From: Prinia subflava
Lineage: Eukaryota; Chordata; Aves; Passeriformes; Cisticolidae
Assembly (NCBI RefSeq): GCF_021018805.1
Contig: NW_026961092.1
Location: forward strand, 62,001 to 126,000
Direction: 5' to 3'
DNA length: 64,000 bases
The translations under genes were made by a program, and so were the position numbers. Below the pieces are notes generated by a model. The model was not told the origin of the DNA. It saw only the letters and a list, made by a program, of their open reading frames with translations, and ran no database searches. Of the stretch, positions 60,601 to 64,000 are shown in pieces. How positions within the stretch are numbered: position 1 is the stretch's first letter; the number at the start of each line of letters is the position of its first letter.

Positions 60601-61369
60601 CTAGTGAAGTATATTTTGTACCAGTTGGTGTATTCCTCGTCTGGAGAGCAGGAGCAAAGGTTTTAGGACCTAAATTGCTTGATTTCCTTGGAAGAGATAT
60701 GTAGAACACTGTGCTTTGCTGTTGCTGTGTTGGTTTTCTCAAGACACAAACCCTGTTTGTTCCCTGTGTTTTCAGCAAGCAGAGAAGCTGCTGCAGACAC
60801 TTTCTTGCCCCTTTTCCACAAGTGAAGTATATTTTGTACCAGTTGGTGTATTCCTCGTCTGCAGAGCAAGAGCAAAGGTTTTAGGATCTAAATTGCTTGT
60901 TTTCCATGGAAGAGCTATGTAGAACACTATGCTTTGCTGTTGCTGTGTTGGTTTTCTAAAGACACAAACCCTGTTTGTTCCCTGTGTTTTCAGCAAGCAG
61001 AGAAGCTGCTGCAGACACTTTCTTGCCCCTTTTCCACAAGTGAAGTATATTTTGTACCAGTTGGTGTATTCCTTGTCTGCAGAGCAAGAGCAAAGGTTTT
61101 AGGACCTAAATTGCTTGATTTCCTTGGAAGAGATATGTAGAACACTGTGCTTTGCTGTTGCTGTGTTGGTTTTCTCAAGACACAAACCCTGTTTGTTCCC
61201 TGTGTTTTCAGCAAGCAGAGAAGCTGCTGCAGACACTTTCTTGCCCCTTTTCCACAAGTGAAGTATATTTTGTACCAGTTGGTGTATTCCTCGTCTGCAG
61301 AGCAAGAGCAAAGGTTTTAGGACTTAAATTGCTTGTTTTCCATGGAAGAGCTATGTAGAACACTATGCT
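57668..61369. repeat. Domain III segment R-N-M-G-B, then twelve P (17 units)
   Basis: After the R-N-M-G-B module the array becomes a run of twelve consecutive P units (58754-61369), the longest in the window. Markers are gaaggttctgcag near 59041, aacactaggctttg near 59184 and gaagactg near 60271. Units from 58102 to about 60715 match 61370 to about 63982. Confidence 0.83.
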
Positions 61370-64000
61370 TTGCTGTTGCTGTGTTGGTTTTCTCAAGACA
61401 CAAGTCTTGTTGGTTGTATGTGTTTCCAGCGAGCAGAAAAGCTGCTGCAGACACTTTCTTGCCCCTTTTCCACAAGTGAAGTATATTTTGTACCAGTTTG
61501 TGTATTCCTCGTCTGCAGAGCAAGAGCAAAGGTTTTAGGATCTAAATTGCTTGTTTTCCATGGAAGAGCTCTGTAGAACACTATGCTTTGCTGTTGCTGT
61601 GTTGGTTTTCTCAAGACACAAGTCCTGTTGGTTGTCTGTGTTTGCAGCAAGCAGAGAAGCTGCTGCAGACACTTTCTTGCCCCTTTTTACAAGTGAAGTA
61701 TATTTTGTACCAGTTGGTGTGTTCCTCGTCTGCAAAGCAAGAGCAAATGTGTTAGGACCTAAATTGCTTGATTTCCATGGAAGAGCTCTGTAGAACACTA
61801 TGCTTTGCTGTTGCTGTGTCGGTTTTCTCAAGAAACAAACCCTGTTTGTTCTCTGTACTTGCAGCGAGCAGAGAAGCTCTTGAAGACACGTACCTGCTTT
61901 CTCCACTACTGACGTATATTTTGTACCAGTTGGTGTATTCCTCGTCTGGAGAGCAGGAGCAAAGGTTTTAGGACCTAAATTGCTTGATTTCCTTGGAAGA
62001 GATATGTAGAACACTGTGCTTTGCTGTTGCTGTGTTGGTTTTCTCAAGACACAAACCCTGTTTGTTCCCTGTGTTTTCAGCAAGCAGAGAAGCTGCTGCA
62101 GACACTTTCTTGCCCCTTTTCCACAAGTGAAGTATATTTTGTACCAGTTGGTGTATTCCTTGTCTGCAGAGCAAGAGCAAAGGTTTTAGGATCTAAATTG
62201 CTTGATTTCCTTGGAAGAGATATGTAGAACACTGTGCTTTGCTGTTGCTGTGTTGGTTTTCTCAAGACACAAACCCTGTTTGTTCCCTGTGTTTTCAGCA
62301 AGCAGAGAAGGTTCTGCAGACACTTTCTTGCCCCTTTTCCACAAGTGAAGTATATTTTGTACCAGTTGGTGTGTTTCTCCTCTGCAGAGCAAGAGCAAAG
62401 GTTTTAGGATCTAAATTGCTTGTTTTCCATGGAAGAGCTATGTAGAACACTAGGCTTTGCTGTTGCTGTGTTGGTTTTCTCAAGACACAAACCCTGTTTG
62501 TTCCCTGTGTTTTCAGCAAGCAGAGAAGCTGCTGCAGACACTTTCTTGCCCCTTTTCCACAAGTGAAGTATATTTTGTACCAGTTGGTGTATTCCTCGTC
62601 TGCAGAGCAAGAGCAAAGGTTTTAGGATCTAAATTGCTTGTTTTCCATGGAAGAGCTATGTAGAACACTATGCTTTGCTGTTGCTGTGTTGGTTTTCTAA
62701 AGACACAAACCCTGTTTGTTCCCTGTGTTTTCAGCAAGCAGAGAAGCTGCTGCAGACACTTTCTTGCCCCTTTTCCACAAGTGAAGTATATTTTGTACCA
62801 GTTGGTGTATTCCTCGTCTGCAGAGCAAGAGCAAAGGTTTTAGGACCTAAATTGCTTGATTTCCTTGGAAGAGATATGTAGAACACTGTGCTTTGCTGTT
62901 GCTGTGTTGGTTTTCTCAAGACACAAACCCTGTTTGTTCCCTGTGTTTTCAGCAAGCAGAGAAGCTGCTGCAGACACTTTCTTGCCCCTTTTCCACAAGT
63001 GAAGTATATTTTGTACCAGTTGGTGTATTCCTTGTCTGCAGAGCAAGAGCAAAGGTTTTAGGATCTAAATTGCTTGTTTTCCATGGAAGAGATATGTAGA
63101 ACACTGTGCTTTGCTGTTGCTGTGTTGGTTTTCTCAAGACACAAACCCTGTTTGTTCCCTGTGTTTTCAGCAAGCAGAGAAGCTGCTGCAGACACTTTCT
63201 TGCCCCTTTTCCACAAGTGAAGTATATTTTGTACCAGTTGGTGTATTCCTCGTCTGCAGAGCAAGAGCAAAGGTTTTAGGATCTAAATTGCTTGTTTTCC
63301 ATGGAAGAGCTATGTAGAACACTATGCTTTGCTGTTGCTGTGTTGGTTTTCTCAAGACACAAACCCTGTTTGTTCCCTGTGTTTTCAGCAAGCAGAGAAG
63401 CTGCTGCAGACACTTTCTTGCCCCTTTTCCACAAGTGAAGTATATTTTGTACCAGTTTGTGTATTCCTCCTCTGCAGAGCAAGAGCAAAGGTTTTAGGAC
63501 CTAAATTGCTTGATTTCCTTGGAAGAGATATGTAGAAGACTGTGCTTTGCTGTTGCTGTGTTGGTTTTCTCAAGACACAAACCCTGTTTGTTCCCTGTGT
63601 TTTCAGCAAGCAGAGAAGCTGCTGCAGACACTTTCTTGCCCCTTTTCCACAAGTGAAGTATATTTTGTACCAGTTGGTGTATTCCTCGTCTGCAGAGCAA
63701 GAGCAAAGGTTTTAGGATCTAAATTGCTTGTTTTCCATGGAAGAGCTATGTAGAACACTATGCTTTGCTGTTGCTGTGTTGGTTTTCTAAAGACACAAAC
63801 CCTGTTTGTTCTCTGTGTTTTCAGCAAGCAGAGAAGCTGCTGCAGACACTTTCTTGCTCCTTTTCCACTAGTGAAGTATATTTTGTACCAGTTGGTGTAT
63901 TCCTCGTCTGGAGAGCAGGAGCAAAGGTTTTAGGACCTAAATTGCTTGATTTCCTTGGAAGAGATATGTAGAACACTGTGCTTTGCTGTTGCTGTGTTGG
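61370..64000. repeat. Domain III segment M-H-B, then at least nine P (runs off the window)
   Basis: This segment copies the region from 58102 at an offset of about 3267 bp (15 units), with shared markers gaaggttctgcag, aacactaggctttg near 62451 and gaagactg near 63538. The R-N pair before M is absent here. The last unit starts at 63983 and is cut by the window edge, so the array continues to the right. Confidence 0.84.

Larger units (their letters stand above)
1..64000. repeat. Satellite DNA array, ~218 bp unit, about 294 tandem units
   Basis: The window is built only of one repeat family. The motif ttgctgttgctg, or its close variants, recurs every 216-218 bp from position 11 to 63983, always in the same orientation. 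Counting these anchors gives 294 full units plus a partial one at each end. Landmarks within a unit are gtgttggttttct (about offset 12), a pyrimidine-rich stretch ending in tttcag (about 60), ctgcag (about 76), gaagtatattttgtaccag (about 109), cctcgtctgcag (about 138), ttttagga (about 155) and ttccatggaagagc (about 187). One counted unit (211-428) has A 50, C 45, G 49 and T 74. No unrelated sequence, inversion or transposon interrupts the array. Function is unknown; a centromeric, pericentromeric or sex/B-chromosome satellite is inferred from size, CpG depletion and higher-order structure. Confidence 0.98.

Noticed and set aside
1..64000. CRISPR array
   Set aside because: The repeat is 216-218 bp with no short repeat plus unique spacer pattern; the complete unit is repeated, with no variable spacers and no cas genes.
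1..64000. Human-type alpha satellite
   Set aside because: The unit length (218, not 171 bp) and sequence differ, and the CENP-B box is absent.
1..64000. Transposable element, LTR or telomeric repeat inside the array
   Set aside because: Every interval between anchors is 216-222 bp, so there is no room for an insertion, and no ttaggg tracts or terminal inverted repeats were seen.
1..64000. tRNA, rRNA or small RNA genes
   Set aside because: No cloverleaf, conserved rRNA segment or Pol III box pair was recognised; unit sequence is the same throughout.

Overview
The whole 64 kb window is one uninterrupted array of satellite DNA. About 294 complete units, all head to tail in the same orientation, fill it from the first base to the last. 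Units are 218 bp, with 216 bp and 217 bp length classes. I see no protein-coding gene, RNA gene, transposon, microsatellite tract or unique sequence, and no gap in the repeat phase larger than a few bases. A counted unit is about 43% GC, T-rich on the given strand (34% T against 23% A), and has one CpG where about ten are expected. That, with the higher-order repeat structure, suggests heterochromatin (centromeric, pericentromeric, or on a sex, B or germline-restricted chromosome) of a eukaryote with methylated DNA, most likely a vertebrate. I do not recognise the satellite family and cannot name the species.

Units are phased here from the motif ttgctgttgctg. Sequence variants fall into classes: P (plain, 218 bp), S (218), G (218), R (G-like front with an acggatc patch, 218), H (G-like, 217), M (218), B (216), N (216) and D (216, related to N). 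They occur in fixed company: R is followed by N and usually M, and G or H commonly precedes B. These groups form nested higher-order repeats.

Layout. Domain I (1-25895, 119 units) alternates a block X (18-19 units when full) with a block Y (14 units, itself two 7-unit halves), giving a 32-33 unit super-repeat of about 7 kb; Y is tandemly duplicated at 16327-22414. Domain II (25896-44168, 84 units) is rich in G and B units and carries private variants such as aatatgttagg. Its right part is a 27-unit repeat (5868 bp), then a copy lacking six units (21 units, 4566 bp), then the start of a third. Domain III (44169-64000, 91 units plus a partial one) returns to domain-I-like classes and becomes increasingly uniform, with runs of up to twelve P units and a near-identical 3.27 kb duplication at the right end.

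Two short patches (about 30281-30696 and 51790-51980) hold dense single-base indels that are almost absent elsewhere; they are either consensus or assembly errors or real scars. Many short open frames exist on both strands, but they are by-products of the repeat: those I checked open with TTG or GTG, and the longer ones arise where 216 bp units (a multiple of three) keep the frame open. The interest of the window lies in its record of unequal exchange and gene conversion, not in any encoded product.
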